Assembly (NCBI RefSeq): GCF_012163135.1
Contig: NZ_JAAVUP010000002.1
Span: 310,001-374,000 of the forward strand
Source of the DNA: Neoroseomonas oryzicola
GTDB lineage: Bacteria > Pseudomonadota > Alphaproteobacteria > Acetobacterales > Acetobacteraceae
Direction of reading: 5' to 3'
DNA: 64,000 nt
The number at the start of each line of letters is the position of its first letter. The first letter of the stretch is position 1. The notes beneath the pieces were generated by a model that saw only the letters and a program-made list of their open reading frames with translations, had not been told where the DNA came from and did not search any database. Shown here piece by piece: positions 1 through 10,864 of the stretch. The translations under genes and the position numbers were made by a program.

Positions 1-177
1 CATCCCGGCCAGATGGCCGGCCGCACCCCCTGGCTGAACCCGGTGCATTTCGACGGGCCCGCCGATCTCATCGGGCAGGTCGTGCCGGTGCGGATCCTCG
101 CCGGGCATCCCAATTCCCTCACAGGGGCGCTCGCCGCGCCCCGCAACGCCGAGCCAGGGGAGAGACCCGCCGCTTGA
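1..177 (+). CDS. miaB: tRNA-2-methylthio-N6-dimethylallyladenosine synthase, C-terminal end (partial)
   Basis: The first 58 codons are open in frame 1 and end at a TGA (175-177). The peptide includes GQMAGRTPWLNPVHFDG followed by a beta-rich stretch, which matches the C-terminal TRAM domain of MiaB, the radical-SAM methylthiotransferase that modifies A37 of tRNAs reading UNN codons. The catalytic radical-SAM part lies outside the window. The stop overlaps the TTG start of the next gene as TTGA, so the two are probably translationally coupled. The miaB-phoH-ybeY order common in alphaproteobacteria supports the call. Confidence 0.85.
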   Translation, partial: HPGQMAGRTPWLNPVHFDGPADLIGQVVPVRILAGHPNSLTGALAAPRNAEPGERPAA

Positions 178-1223
178 CCGCCACGCACAGCATCGCCCTC
201 CGCGCCACGGATCCCCGCAGCCCGATCGAGCAACGCTCCGTCACGCTGCAGTTCGACGACAACGTCCTCCTGCCTCTGCTCCACGGCGAGCATGACCGGC
301 ACCTGGCGCGGATCGAGCAGGTGCTCGGCGTCAGGCTGTTCTCCAGGGGCAACCGCATCGCCATCTCAGGCGGGGCGGAACGGACCGAGATGGCGGAGGC
401 GGCGCTGCTGGCGCTGTGGAAACGGCTGGAGCAGGGACAGCATGTGGGAACGGCGGAAGTGGAAGCGGCGGTGAGACTGGCCGAGGGCGGCGCCGAGCAG
501 GGCGAACCCCGCCTGCCGCTGCGCGACCTGCCGGCCATCCGCACCCGCAAGGGCGCGATCGCGCCGCGTTCGGCGGCCCAGGGCGCCTATATCGAGATGC
601 TGGCAACCCATGAGATGGTCTTCGGCGTCGGCCCGGCGGGCACCGGCAAGACCTACCTCGCGGTCGCGCAGGGGGTCGCCCTGCTGCAGACCGGGCGGGT
701 CGACCGCATCGTGCTGTCCCGCCCCGCGGTCGAGGCCGGGGAACGGCTCGGCTTCCTGCCGGGCGACATGAAGGAGAAGGTCGATCCCTATCTCCGCCCC
801 CTCTATGACGCGCTGAACGACATGCTGCCGCCCGAACAGGTGGCCAAGCGCATCGAGCGCGGCGAGATCGAGATCGCCCCGCTCGCCTTCATGCGCGGGC
901 GGACGCTCGCCCATTGCTACGCCATCCTGGACGAGGCCCAGAACACCACCCCCGCCCAGATGAAGATGTTCCTCACCCGCATGGGGGAGGGGTCGCGCAT
1001 GGTCATCACCGGCGACCCCACCCAGGTGGACCTGCCCTCCGGCCAGCCCTCCGGCCTGATCGAGGCGCTGCGCATCCTCGAAGGCGTCAACGGGATCGGT
1101 GTCACGAGATTCGCCGAGCGGGATGTGGTAAGGCATCCCCTGGTGGCCCGGATCGTCGCCGCCTATGGGCGGTCGGACGAGCAGTCCCGGGCGAAGAAGG
1201 AGAGGTATGGAACCGGGAAGTAG
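174..1223 (+). CDS. phoH: PhoH-family ATPase
   Basis: This 349-residue protein belongs to the PhoH/PhoL family of cytoplasmic NTP-binding proteins, often linked to RNA metabolism because they travel with ybeY. A small N-terminal domain (about residues 1-120) precedes a P-loop domain. The Walker A motif GPAGTGKT is at 153-160 and the Walker B region ILDEAQN at about 251-257. The TTG start at 174 overlaps the miaB stop (TTGA). The gene ends just inside the upstream region of ybeY, so miaB, phoH, ybeY and corC look like one operon. Length is normal for the family. The exact biochemical function is not established from sequence. Confidence 0.93.
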   Translation: MTATHSIALRATDPRSPIEQRSVTLQFDDNVLLPLLHGEHDRHLARIEQVLGVRLFSRGNRIAISGGAERTEMAEAALLALWKRLEQGQHVGTAEVEAAVRLAEGGAEQGEPRLPLRDLPAIRTRKGAIAPRSAAQGAYIEMLATHEMVFGVGPAGTGKTYLAVAQGVALLQTGRVDRIVLSRPAVEAGERLGFLPGDMKEKVDPYLRPLYDALNDMLPPEQVAKRIERGEIEIAPLAFMRGRTLAHCYAILDEAQNTTPAQMKMFLTRMGEGSRMVITGDPTQVDLPSGQPSGLIEALRILEGVNGIGVTRFAERDVVRHPLVARIVAAYGRSDEQSRAKKERYGTGK

Positions 1224-1734
1224 CCGTCCCGGCCGCGATCGTATTTCCGACGATCAGGCTGGGCTTCGGAACGGGTCGACGGAGATCGCCGATATCTCCG
1301 TGATCCTGGCGGCGCCGGGCTGGCGCGCCGCCGTCAAGCGGCCGGAGGCGCTCGCGCGCCGGGCCGCAGAGGCCGCCCTGCGCGAGGCAGGGGCCTCCGG
1401 CGCCATCACAGTGCTGCTGACCGACGACAGCGAGGTGAAGCGGCTGAACAGCCAGCACCGCGCCAAGGTCAAGCCGACCAACGTGCTGTCCTTCCCCGCC
1501 GGCGTGCCGGGCCAGCTCGGCGACGTCGCGCTCGCCCTCGGCGTCGTCCGGCGCGAGGCGCGGGAGGCCGGGCGCAAGACCGCGGCGCATCTCGCCCACC
1601 TGGTCGCGCATGGCGCCCTGCACCTCGCGGGGCACGACCACATCCTCGCCGGCGAGGCCCGCCGCATGGAACGCGCCGAGGCGCGCATCATGCGCCGCCT
1701 CGGCCTGCCCAACCCGTGGCGGGGGGTATCATGA
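1207..1734 (+). CDS. ybeY: Endoribonuclease YbeY (rRNA maturation factor)
   Basis: YbeY is a single-strand-specific metallo-endoribonuclease needed for 16S rRNA 3' maturation and ribosome quality control. The 175-residue protein carries the zinc-binding motif HGALHLAGHDH, with ligands H135, H139 and H145, and the conserved NVLSFP segment at about residue 96. An open frame continues upstream to 1165, but the ATG at 1207 is chosen because an AGGAGAGG ribosome-binding site precedes it. It overlaps the 3' end of phoH by 17 bp and the start of the corC gene by ATGA. Confidence 0.93.
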   Translation: MEPGSSRPGRDRISDDQAGLRNGSTEIADISVILAAPGWRAAVKRPEALARRAAEAALREAGASGAITVLLTDDSEVKRLNSQHRAKVKPTNVLSFPAGVPGQLGDVALALGVVRREAREAGRKTAAHLAHLVAHGALHLAGHDHILAGEARRMERAEARIMRRLGLPNPWRGVS

Positions 1735-2624
1735 GCGACCTCTCGGGCAAGCCAGGCCTGTTCTGGAAGCTGCAAGGCCTGCTTCGCCGCAAGGAGGCGG
1801 AATCCGTCCGCAACCGCGTCGGCGAGCTGATCGAGCGCGGCGAGGACCATCGCCCCGACGACATCGGCGACGACAGCGACCTCGACACCCATGAGCGCGC
1901 GCTGCTGTCCAACGTGCTGCGCCTGCAGGGCACCACCGCCTACGACATCATGGTGCCGCGCGCGGACATCACCGCCATGCCCGAGGACTACACCCTCGAG
2001 CAGGCGATCCACTTCATCCAGAAGGACGGGCACAGCCGCTACCCGGTCTATCGCGAGAGCCTCGACGACATCGTCGGTATGGTCCACATCAAGGACGTCT
2101 TCGCGGCGGTCGGGAAGTCCGGGCCCTTCGACCTGAAGGCGATCCTCCGCAAGCCGCTGTTCGTCGTTCCCTCCATCCCGGTGCTCGACCTGCTGCTGCA
2201 GATGCGCCAGCAGCGCATGCACATGGCCCTGGTGGTCGACGAATACGGCGGCATCGACGGCCTCATCACCATCGAGGACCTGGTCGAGACGATCGTCGGC
2301 GACATTTCGGACGAGCACGACGAGGACGCCGCGCCGCAGATGACCGAACGGCCGGACGGGACGATCGAACTCGACGCCCGCATGCCGATCGCGGCCTTCG
2401 AGGCGCACCTCGGCCCCGTGCTGACCGACGAGGAACGCGCCGCCGACATCGACACGGTGGGCGGCCTGGTCTTCACCCTCGCGGGCCGCGTGCCGGCGAA
2501 GGGGGAGCTCGTTTCCCACCCCTCGGGGCTCGAATTCCGCATCCTCGACGCCGACCCGCGCCGGATCCGCCGGCTGCGGGTGCGACGGCCGGGAACGACG
2601 CCACAGCGGGCGGCGGCCGAGTAG
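1731..2624 (+). CDS. corC: CBS-domain transporter-associated protein, CorC/HlyC family
   Basis: The 297-residue soluble protein has a tandem CBS pair (about residues 70-195, beginning IMVPRADITAM) followed by a CorC_HlyC domain (about 210-285). Family members act at the membrane in magnesium/cobalt homeostasis or efflux, with the CBS pair sensing nucleotide. There is no membrane DUF21 domain, so this is the short CorC type. The start is the ATG of an ATGA overlap with ybeY. The phoH-ybeY-corC-lnt order is conserved in proteobacteria. The precise transported ion is inference. Confidence 0.9.
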   Translation: MSDLSGKPGLFWKLQGLLRRKEAESVRNRVGELIERGEDHRPDDIGDDSDLDTHERALLSNVLRLQGTTAYDIMVPRADITAMPEDYTLEQAIHFIQKDGHSRYPVYRESLDDIVGMVHIKDVFAAVGKSGPFDLKAILRKPLFVVPSIPVLDLLLQMRQQRMHMALVVDEYGGIDGLITIEDLVETIVGDISDEHDEDAAPQMTERPDGTIELDARMPIAAFEAHLGPVLTDEERAADIDTVGGLVFTLAGRVPAKGELVSHPSGLEFRILDADPRRIRRLRVRRPGTTPQRAAAE

Positions 2625-2654
2625 GCGAGGGGTGCGTCTGAGGGGCGACGGGCG

Positions 2655-2740
2655 TCGCAGGGGGGCTTTGCCCCCCTGCACCCCCCACCAAAGGCCCTTC
2701 GGCCTTTGGCGGGTGGGTCCGGGAGGGCAGAGCCCTCCCG
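2655..2740. repeat. Composite intergenic palindrome cluster (copy 1)
   Basis: Three hairpins are packed between corC and lnt: GGGGGGC-TTT-GCCCCCC near 2661, a 9-bp perfect stem CCAAAGGCC/GGCCTTTGG with loop CTTC (2688-2709), and GGGAGGGC/GCCCTCCC with loop AGA (2721-2739). The middle hairpin recurs at 8392 and 10797, and the GGGAGGGC type recurs at 10718. No T-tract follows, so a simple Rho-independent terminator is not evident. The frame of lnt runs back through this element, which can mislead start-site calling. Confidence 0.75.
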
Positions 2741-2792
2741 CCGCCGCCCTTCCCCTTTCCGGCCCAGCCTTCGCCGACTAGGACCATCGCGC

Positions 2793-4331
2793 ATGTGGGA
2801 TCGTTTTCTCGGCCATCTCGCCGGCCGGCGGGGTTGGCGGGCCGTGGTCACGGCGGCCGGGCTGGGTGTCCTGGCGGCCTTGGCCTTGCCGCCGGTGCAT
2901 GCCGTGCCGGTGCTGTTGCTGGCCATCCCCGGCCTGCTCGCGATGGTGGGTGCTGCGCCGAGCGGCCGCCGCGCCTTCTGGGTCGGCTTCGCCTGGGGCT
3001 GGGGGTTCTTCGCGGCGGGTCTCTATTGGGTGACCTACGCCATCCTGACCGAGGTGGAGCGCTTCTGGTGGCTGGTGCCGATCGCGGTGCCGGCCATGGC
3101 CCTGCCGCTGGCGCTGTTCGTGGCCGGGCCGGCGGCGCTCGCCTGGCGGGTGCGGGAGGGCTGGCCGCGGGTGCTGGTCTTCGCCGGCGCCTGGGTCGGG
3201 TTCGAGATGCTGCGCGGCTGGGTCTTCACGGGTTTCCCGTGGAACCTGATCGGTTCGGTCTGGGCCTTCGGGGCGCTGCCGGTGCAGGCCGCGGCCTGGA
3301 TCGGCGTGTATGGGCTGTCGCTCGTGACGGTGCTACTGGCCGCCACGCCCCTTCTGGGGCGGCGCGCGATGCTGGGCGGGGTCGCGGCGATCGGGCTTTT
3401 CGGGGCCTTCGGCGTCGCGCGGCTGTGGCCGGCCGAACCGCCGCCGCAGCCCGTCGGGCTGCTGATCGTCCAGGGGAACGTCGCGCAGGAACTGAAATGG
3501 CGGGCCGACCAGCGCGTCTCGATCCTGCGCCGTTACATCGAGACGACGCGGGAGGCGGCGCTCGCCGCCCTGCGCGAACTGCCCGAGGGCGATCGCCTGG
3601 TGGTGATCTGGCCTGAGACGGCCGTGCCCTTCCTGCTGGTGGACGACCCGGAGGTGCGGGCGCTGGTCGCGGGGGCGCTTCCGCAGCGGGCCATGCTGCT
3701 CTCGGGCACGGTGCGGGGGGAATTCGGTCCGGATGGCCGTCCGCGCCGCCTGTTCAACAGCCTGGTTGCGATCGACCCGGCGGGGCAGGTGCAGGCGGTG
3801 TCGGACAAGGTCACGCTGGTGCCCTTCGGCGAATACATGCCGTTTTCCGGATGGCTGCCGATCCGCATCGTCCAGGGCGGCATGGATTTCTCGTCCGGGG
3901 CGGCGCTCACCACGCAGCGCGCCGGCTGGGTGCCGCCTTTCGGTGCCCTGATTTGTTATGAAGTGATCTTTCCCGCAGCGGTTGTGCCCGCGGATAGGCC
4001 ATCGTGGCTGGTGAACGTGACCAACGATGCCTGGTTTGGGATCTCGGCGGGTCCGTGGCAGCATCTGGCCGCCGCACGGTTGCGTGCAGTGGAGGAAGGT
4101 CTGCCACTTGCGCGTGCGGCCCAGACGGGTGTTTCGGCTGTCTTCGATGCGCGGGGGCGGGAGGTGGCCCGGACGGGGCTGGGTGAGACGGGCGTGCTGA
4201 TGGCGCCGTTGCCCGCGGCGGGCGAACCGACCCCCTTCGCGCGGTTGGGGCTCCTGCTGCCGGGCGTGTTGGCCGGCGTGGTATTCGCCTTGGGGTGGTG
4301 GAGAGGTGCGAGGAAAGCGCGTTCCGGCTGA
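2793..4331 (+). CDS. lnt: Apolipoprotein N-acyltransferase
   Basis: Lnt transfers the third acyl chain from phospholipid to the N-terminal cysteine of lipoproteins in the inner membrane. The 512-residue protein has about six hydrophobic segments in its first 220 residues followed by a nitrilase-type catalytic domain. The expected triad is visible: Glu275 in WPETAVPF, Lys339 in DKVTLVPFGEYMPF and Cys388 in LICYEVIFP. An open frame extends upstream to 2706, but that part is a palindromic repeat; ATG 2793 gives MWDRFLGHL and a normal length. The gene follows corC at the end of the phoH cluster. Confidence 0.93.
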   Translation: MWDRFLGHLAGRRGWRAVVTAAGLGVLAALALPPVHAVPVLLLAIPGLLAMVGAAPSGRRAFWVGFAWGWGFFAAGLYWVTYAILTEVERFWWLVPIAVPAMALPLALFVAGPAALAWRVREGWPRVLVFAGAWVGFEMLRGWVFTGFPWNLIGSVWAFGALPVQAAAWIGVYGLSLVTVLLAATPLLGRRAMLGGVAAIGLFGAFGVARLWPAEPPPQPVGLLIVQGNVAQELKWRADQRVSILRRYIETTREAALAALRELPEGDRLVVIWPETAVPFLLVDDPEVRALVAGALPQRAMLLSGTVRGEFGPDGRPRRLFNSLVAIDPAGQVQAVSDKVTLVPFGEYMPFSGWLPIRIVQGGMDFSSGAALTTQRAGWVPPFGALICYEVIFPAAVVPADRPSWLVNVTNDAWFGISAGPWQHLAAARLRAVEEGLPLARAAQTGVSAVFDARGREVARTGLGETGVLMAPLPAAGEPTPFARLGLLLPGVLAGVVFALGWWRGARKARSG

Positions 4332-4389
4332 AAACCGGAGCGCCCGGCGACGGGCGGATTGTCTAAAAATTAGGGATTGAGAAAAAGAG

Positions 4390-4418
4390 TTGACGAAAAG
4401 TGAATTCCCTCTTATCGG
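4390..4418 (+). promoter_or_regulatory. Candidate sigma-70-type promoter for the XRE regulator
   Basis: TTGACG (4390-4395) and TATCGG (4413-4418) are separated by 17 bp, inside an AT-rich stretch that stands out in this GC-rich DNA. They lie about 84 bp upstream of the ATG of the XRE gene. The -10 match is weak, so this is a motif-based suggestion only. Confidence 0.35.
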
Positions 4419-4501
4419 AAGAGGCGCGCAGGGGATGACTGCACGCATCCGTGGCGCAGGGCGGGAGGCGGGCGGTGGAAATTCGTGGCGCGGAGGAGCG
4501 G

Positions 4502-4957
4502 ATGGCGAGCGACGGCGGTCTGGATCGGGCTGAGAGGGAACACCGGGCGAGCCCGATCGACGTGCATGTCGGTTCCCGCGTTCGGCTCCGGCGCACGCTT
4601 CTCGGCATGAGCCAGGAAAAGCTCGGCGAAGCGCTCGGCCTGACCTTCCAGCAGATCCAGAAGTATGAGCGCGGCGTGAACCGTATCGGTGCCAGCCGCC
4701 TGTTCGATCTCGCCCGCGTGCTCGACGTGCCGATCGGCTTCTTCTTCGACGACATGTCGCCCGAGCTCGGCGGCAACGCCGCCAACCGGTCGCGCGCCGC
4801 CGCCTTCGGCTTCGCCGAGGGGCAGGACGGCTTCGAGGACGACACGCTGCACCGCCGCGAGACGCTGGAACTGGTGCGTGCCTATTACCGCATCACCGAC
4901 CCGTCGGTGCGCAAGCGCGTCTTCGACCTGATCAAGACGCTGTCCCCGACGGAATGA
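4502..4957 (+). CDS. XRE-family helix-turn-helix transcriptional regulator
   Basis: The 151-residue protein has an N-terminal HTH_3/Cro-C1 domain (about residues 20-80) with the typical RLRRTLLGMSQEKLGEALGL and FQQIQKYERGVNRIGASRL segments, then a C-terminal tail ending RKRVFDLIKTLSPTE. Such proteins follow lnt in many Rhodospirillales, commonly just before metK, but no metK is present here. The ATG at 4502 is chosen because GGAGGAGCGG precedes it; a longer GTG start at 4451 is possible. Target genes are unknown. The gene converges with the secA transcription unit 15 bp away. Confidence 0.85.
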   Translation: MASDGGLDRAEREHRASPIDVHVGSRVRLRRTLLGMSQEKLGEALGLTFQQIQKYERGVNRIGASRLFDLARVLDVPIGFFFDDMSPELGGNAANRSRAAAFGFAEGQDGFEDDTLHRRETLELVRAYYRITDPSVRKRVFDLIKTLSPTE

Positions 4958-4972
4958 TGCTGCCCGCGGCGC

Positions 4973-5430
4973 TCAGGTGCCGCGGCTGCAGTGCAGCATG
5001 ATCACCGGCTGACCCGGCGTCTGGTCGAGGTTGATCTCGTCCGGCCGGTCCCAGGTGACCGATTCCGTCCCCGTCGCCGGATCCTGGCCGCGATCGGTCG
5101 GCTGACCGAAATTGCGGATCAGCCGCGCCCGCAGCGCGGCCGCCTGCGCCCCGTCACCGCGCGCCGAGACGCAGACCAACCCCCCGTTCCGCGCATCGAA
5201 GGCGAGGGCGACCGTCAGGCGCAGCGCGCCCGACCGGAATTCCCCACCCACGCGGTATTCCATCCGCGCGGATGGCACGGGCCGCCGTTCCTGCGGCGGC
5301 AGCAGGCGCAGCTGCCCGCGCGAGGCCGCGATCACCTGCTGCTCGGTCATGCCCCAGCGGGTGAATTCCCAATGCGCCTCGGCCGGCCAGGCCAGCAGCG
5401 CGAGCGCCGCGGCGAGCCCCGCCCGACGCA

Positions 5431-5431
<1 letters not shown>
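4973..5431 (-). CDS. Secreted hypothetical protein downstream of secA
   Basis: This 152-residue protein has a clear signal peptide (LAAALALLAWPAEA, cleavage near residue 19), so it is probably periplasmic. The mature part starts HWEFTRWGMTEQQVIAAS, a pattern also seen in small periplasmic proteins of the BamE/SmpA type, and contains beta-strand-like segments plus cysteines in LVCVSAR and MLHCSRG. No family is recognised with confidence. Its ATG overlaps the secA stop (TGATG), so it is translationally coupled to secA. Confidence 0.7.
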
Positions 5432-8172
<2,741 letters not shown>

Positions 8173-8391
8173 CGGGGGCTTCAGTCTCCGTCGGGCGGGC
8201 GGCCCGGTCGAGCGTGCCGCGAGGCGACACGGATTGCGCCGCACCCGGCCCGGTTCGGGCCGGCGGCGGCGCTGCCGAGGCACAGATAGGCGGGCGGGGA
8301 GGGCGGGTCAACGAACCGGGGCCGCCGCGGCGCCGATCCCTCCCGAAAACCCTTTCCCGCCCGATGCTTGCCGACGCTCCGGACCCGGTTT

Positions 8392-8413
8392 CCAAAGGCC
8401 TTTCGGCCTTTGC
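8392..8413. repeat. CCAAAGGCC-type hairpin repeat (copy 2) in the secA/ppiC divergent region
   Basis: CCAAAGGCC-TTTC-GGCCTTTGC is a near-perfect copy of the hairpin at 2688-2709, with one mismatch at the outer base pair. It lies in the 342-bp region between the divergent secA and ppiC starts (8173-8514). Apart from this element and GC-rich flanks, no gene is supported there; promoters for both genes must lie in it but no convincing -35/-10 pair is visible. Confidence 0.7.
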
Positions 8414-8514
8414 CGGGGCGGTCCGGCGGGCCGGTGCCCCTACGGACTCCGCCCTCGCCTTGTCCGACCCCCGCGCATCGGCCATCTTCCGCGGGTTCCC
8501 GCCCCCGAGGCCCC

Positions 8515-9447
8515 ATGATTCTCCGCTCCCGCCCCGCGCTTCCCACCCGCGCGGGCCTTGCCCTCGTGCTCTGCCTGGCCGGCGCCGACGCCGTTCGCGC
8601 CCAGGCCCCGGCCCCGGCCACCCCGCCGGGGGACCCGGTCGTCGCGCGGGTGGATGGGGAGCCGATCCTGCTGTCCGACCTCGCCGCCGCGGCGCAGGAC
8701 CTGCCTGAGGAACTGCGCGGCGCGCCGCCGCAGATGCTCTACCCGCTGATCCTCGACCAGATGATCGCCGGCCGGGCCGTGACCGCCGCGGCCCGCCGCG
8801 CCCGGCTCGACCAGGAGCCCGAGGTCCGCGCCCGCATCCGCCGCGCCGAGGAGCAGGAGCTCCAGCAGGCCTGGCTGTCGCGCGAGATCGCCTCCCGTGT
8901 CACCGATGCCGCGATCCGCGCCCGCTACGACCGCGACATCGCGAACCGCCCCGCCGAGGAGGAGGTCCGCGCCCGCCACATCCTGGTGCCGACCGAATCG
9001 GAGGCCCGCGCCGCGCTCGCCGAGATCCGTGGCGGCGCCGACTTCACCGCGGTCGCGCAGCGTCGTTCCTCCGGCCCCGGTGCGCGGGAAGGCGGCGACC
9101 TCGGCTTCTTCCGCCGCGGCGACATGGTGCCCGAATTCGCCGAGGCCGCCTTCGCCCTGCAGCCCGGCCAGGTGAGCGAGAACCCGGTCCGCTCCCCCTT
9201 CGGCTGGCATGTCATCAAGGTCGAGGAGCGCCGCCAGGCCGCCGCCCCGCGCTTCGAGGAAGTCGCCCAGGCGATCCGCCAGCAGCTTCTCGAGGCCGAG
9301 GTCCAGGCCGCGGTCGAGCGCGCCCGCGGGGCTGCGCAGGTGGAACGCTTCAACCTCGACGGGTCGGCGCCGCGTCCGACGGATACGGCCGAGCCGCCGG
9401 CCCCGGCCGCCCCGCCCGCCCGCCCCGGCGCGCCGATCCGGCGCTGA
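8515..9447 (+). CDS. Peptidylprolyl isomerase, parvulin type (PpiC/SurA-like), secreted
   Basis: The 310-residue protein has an N-terminal signal sequence (LALVLCLAGADAVRAQ, cleavage near residue 30), a SurA-like helical N-domain, and a parvulin rotamase domain (about residues 150-245) starting EVRARHILVPTESEA and containing GGDLGFFRRGDMVPEF and SPFGWHVIKVE. It should assist folding of exported proteins in the periplasm. The tail is Pro/Ala-rich. The ATG at 8515 is chosen over upstream in-frame codons because it places the signal peptide at the N-terminus and the upstream part is repeat-derived. argJ follows 31 bp downstream. Confidence 0.9.
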   Translation: MILRSRPALPTRAGLALVLCLAGADAVRAQAPAPATPPGDPVVARVDGEPILLSDLAAAAQDLPEELRGAPPQMLYPLILDQMIAGRAVTAAARRARLDQEPEVRARIRRAEEQELQQAWLSREIASRVTDAAIRARYDRDIANRPAEEEVRARHILVPTESEARAALAEIRGGADFTAVAQRRSSGPGAREGGDLGFFRRGDMVPEFAEAAFALQPGQVSENPVRSPFGWHVIKVEERRQAAAPRFEEVAQAIRQQLLEAEVQAAVERARGAAQVERFNLDGSAPRPTDTAEPPAPAAPPARPGAPIRR

Positions 9448-9478
9448 TCAGACTCCAAGCAAGAACAGGGATACGCCC

Positions 9479-10708
9479 ATGGCCCATCCGGTTTCCCCCC
9501 TCGCGCTGCCGATGCCCGAACTGCCGCCGGTGCCCGGCGTGCGCGTCGCCACGGGGATGGCCGAGATCCGCTACCGCGCGCGGGAAGACGTGATGGCCAT
9601 GGCCTTCCCGGCCGGCACGACCGTCGCGGGCGTCTTCACCAAGAACCGCTGCCCCGGTGCGCCGGTCGAATGGTCCCGCGCCGCGTTGAAGGGTGGGAAG
9701 GCGCGCGGCCTGGTCGTGACCTCGGGCAATTCCAACGTCTTCACCGGCAAGGCGGGGCGGGAGACCTGCACCAAGACCGCCGAGGCGGCCGCGAAGATCC
9801 TCGGCTGCAAGCCGAAGGAGGTCTTCCTCGCCTCCACCGGCGTCATCGGGGAACGCCTGCCGACCGAGAAGCTGGTCGGCGCCCTGCCCAAGGTCTTCGA
9901 CGCCGTCACCGAGGCCGGCTTCGCCGCCGCGGCGCGCGCGATCATGACCACCGACACCTTCCCCAAGGCGTCGGTGCGGACGGCGAAGATCGGCGATGCG
10001 ACCGTGACGGTCGCGGGCATCGCCAAGGGCTCGGGGATGATCGCGCCGGACATGGCGACGATGCTGTCCTTCCTCGCGACCGACGCGAAGGTCCCGGCCG
10101 ACGCGCTGCAGGCGCTGCTCAAGAAGGGCTGCGACAAGTCGTTCAACTGCGTCACTGTCGATTCCGACACCTCGACCTCGGACACGGTGCTGCTGTTCGC
10201 CACCGGCGTCGCGAAGCATCCGCGCGTGCCGGCCGAGGGCGGGCCGATGCTGAAGGACTTCGCCCGCGCGGTGAACGAGGTGCTGATGGACCTCGCCCTG
10301 ATGGTCGCGCGGGACGGCGAGGGCGCGCAGAAGCTGATCCGCATCGACGTCACCGGCGCGGTCACGGCGCGCTCGGCGCACAGGATCGGCATGTGCATCG
10401 CGAACTCGCCGCTGGTGAAGACCGCCATCGCCGGCGAGGACGCGAACTGGGGCCGCATCGTCATGGCGGTCGGCAAGGCGGGCGAGCCGGCCGACCGCGA
10501 CAGGCTCTCGATCGCCGTCGGCGGCACCTGGATGGCGCGCGACGGCGGCGTGGTCGATGGATATGACGAGACGCCGGTCGTCGCGCACATGAAGGGGCGC
10601 GAGGTCGAGATCACGGTCGACATCGGCCTCGGCAAGGGCAAGGCGACGGTTTGGACCTGCGACCTGACGCATGGCTACATCGACATCAACGGGTCGTACC
10701 GGAGCTGA
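9479..10708 (+). CDS. argJ: Bifunctional ornithine acetyltransferase / N-acetylglutamate synthase
   Basis: ArgJ moves the acetyl group from N-acetylornithine to glutamate and can also make N-acetylglutamate from acetyl-CoA, steps five and one of arginine synthesis. The 409-residue precursor has the self-cleavage site KGSGMIAPDMATML, with Thr194 as the new N-terminal nucleophile of the beta chain. The C-terminus YIDINGSYRS is typical. The start ATG gives MAHPVSPLALPMP. It lies in the secA/ppiC-argJ block seen across alphaproteobacteria. Confidence 0.97.
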   Translation: MAHPVSPLALPMPELPPVPGVRVATGMAEIRYRAREDVMAMAFPAGTTVAGVFTKNRCPGAPVEWSRAALKGGKARGLVVTSGNSNVFTGKAGRETCTKTAEAAAKILGCKPKEVFLASTGVIGERLPTEKLVGALPKVFDAVTEAGFAAAARAIMTTDTFPKASVRTAKIGDATVTVAGIAKGSGMIAPDMATMLSFLATDAKVPADALQALLKKGCDKSFNCVTVDSDTSTSDTVLLFATGVAKHPRVPAEGGPMLKDFARAVNEVLMDLALMVARDGEGAQKLIRIDVTGAVTARSAHRIGMCIANSPLVKTAIAGEDANWGRIVMAVGKAGEPADRDRLSIAVGGTWMARDGGVVDGYDETPVVAHMKGREVEITVDIGLGKGKATVWTCDLTHGYIDINGSYRS

Positions 10709-10717
10709 GGTGACGAC

Positions 10718-10855
10718 GGGGAGGGCGCTGCCCTCCCCGGACCCCACCCGCCGAGGGCTTAAGGCCCGCGGAACCCGTTCCTTGGAGTCATGGTTCCCAA
10801 AGGCCTTTCGGCCTTTGGCGGGGAGAGGTCCGGAGAGGGGCGGCGCCCCTCTCCG
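10718..10855. repeat. Composite intergenic palindrome cluster (copy 3)
   Basis: Three hairpins occupy the argJ-glycosyltransferase gap: GGGGAGGGC/GCCCTCCCC with loop GCT (10718-10738), CCAAAGGCC/GGCCTTTGG with loop TTTC (10797-10818), and an 11-bp stem CGGAGAGGGGC/GCCCCTCTCCG (10831-10855). The first sits 10 bp after the argJ stop, where a terminator might be, but has no T-tract. The order and spacing resemble copy 1 at 2655-2740. Confidence 0.75.
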
Positions 10856-10864
10856 TGGCGTCGC

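Noticed and set aside
2661-2676. Rho-independent terminator after corC
   Set aside because: The GGGGGGC-TTT-GCCCCCC hairpin has no following T-run and belongs to a composite repeat.
2706-2792. N-terminal extension of lnt into the palindromic repeat
   Set aside because: The encoded residues come from a repeat found elsewhere between genes, and ATG 2793 gives the normal Lnt length.
10790-10864. N-terminal extension of the glycosyltransferase through the CCAAAGGCC repeat
   Set aside because: The sequence is repeat-derived; GTG 10865 starts directly at the membrane anchor.
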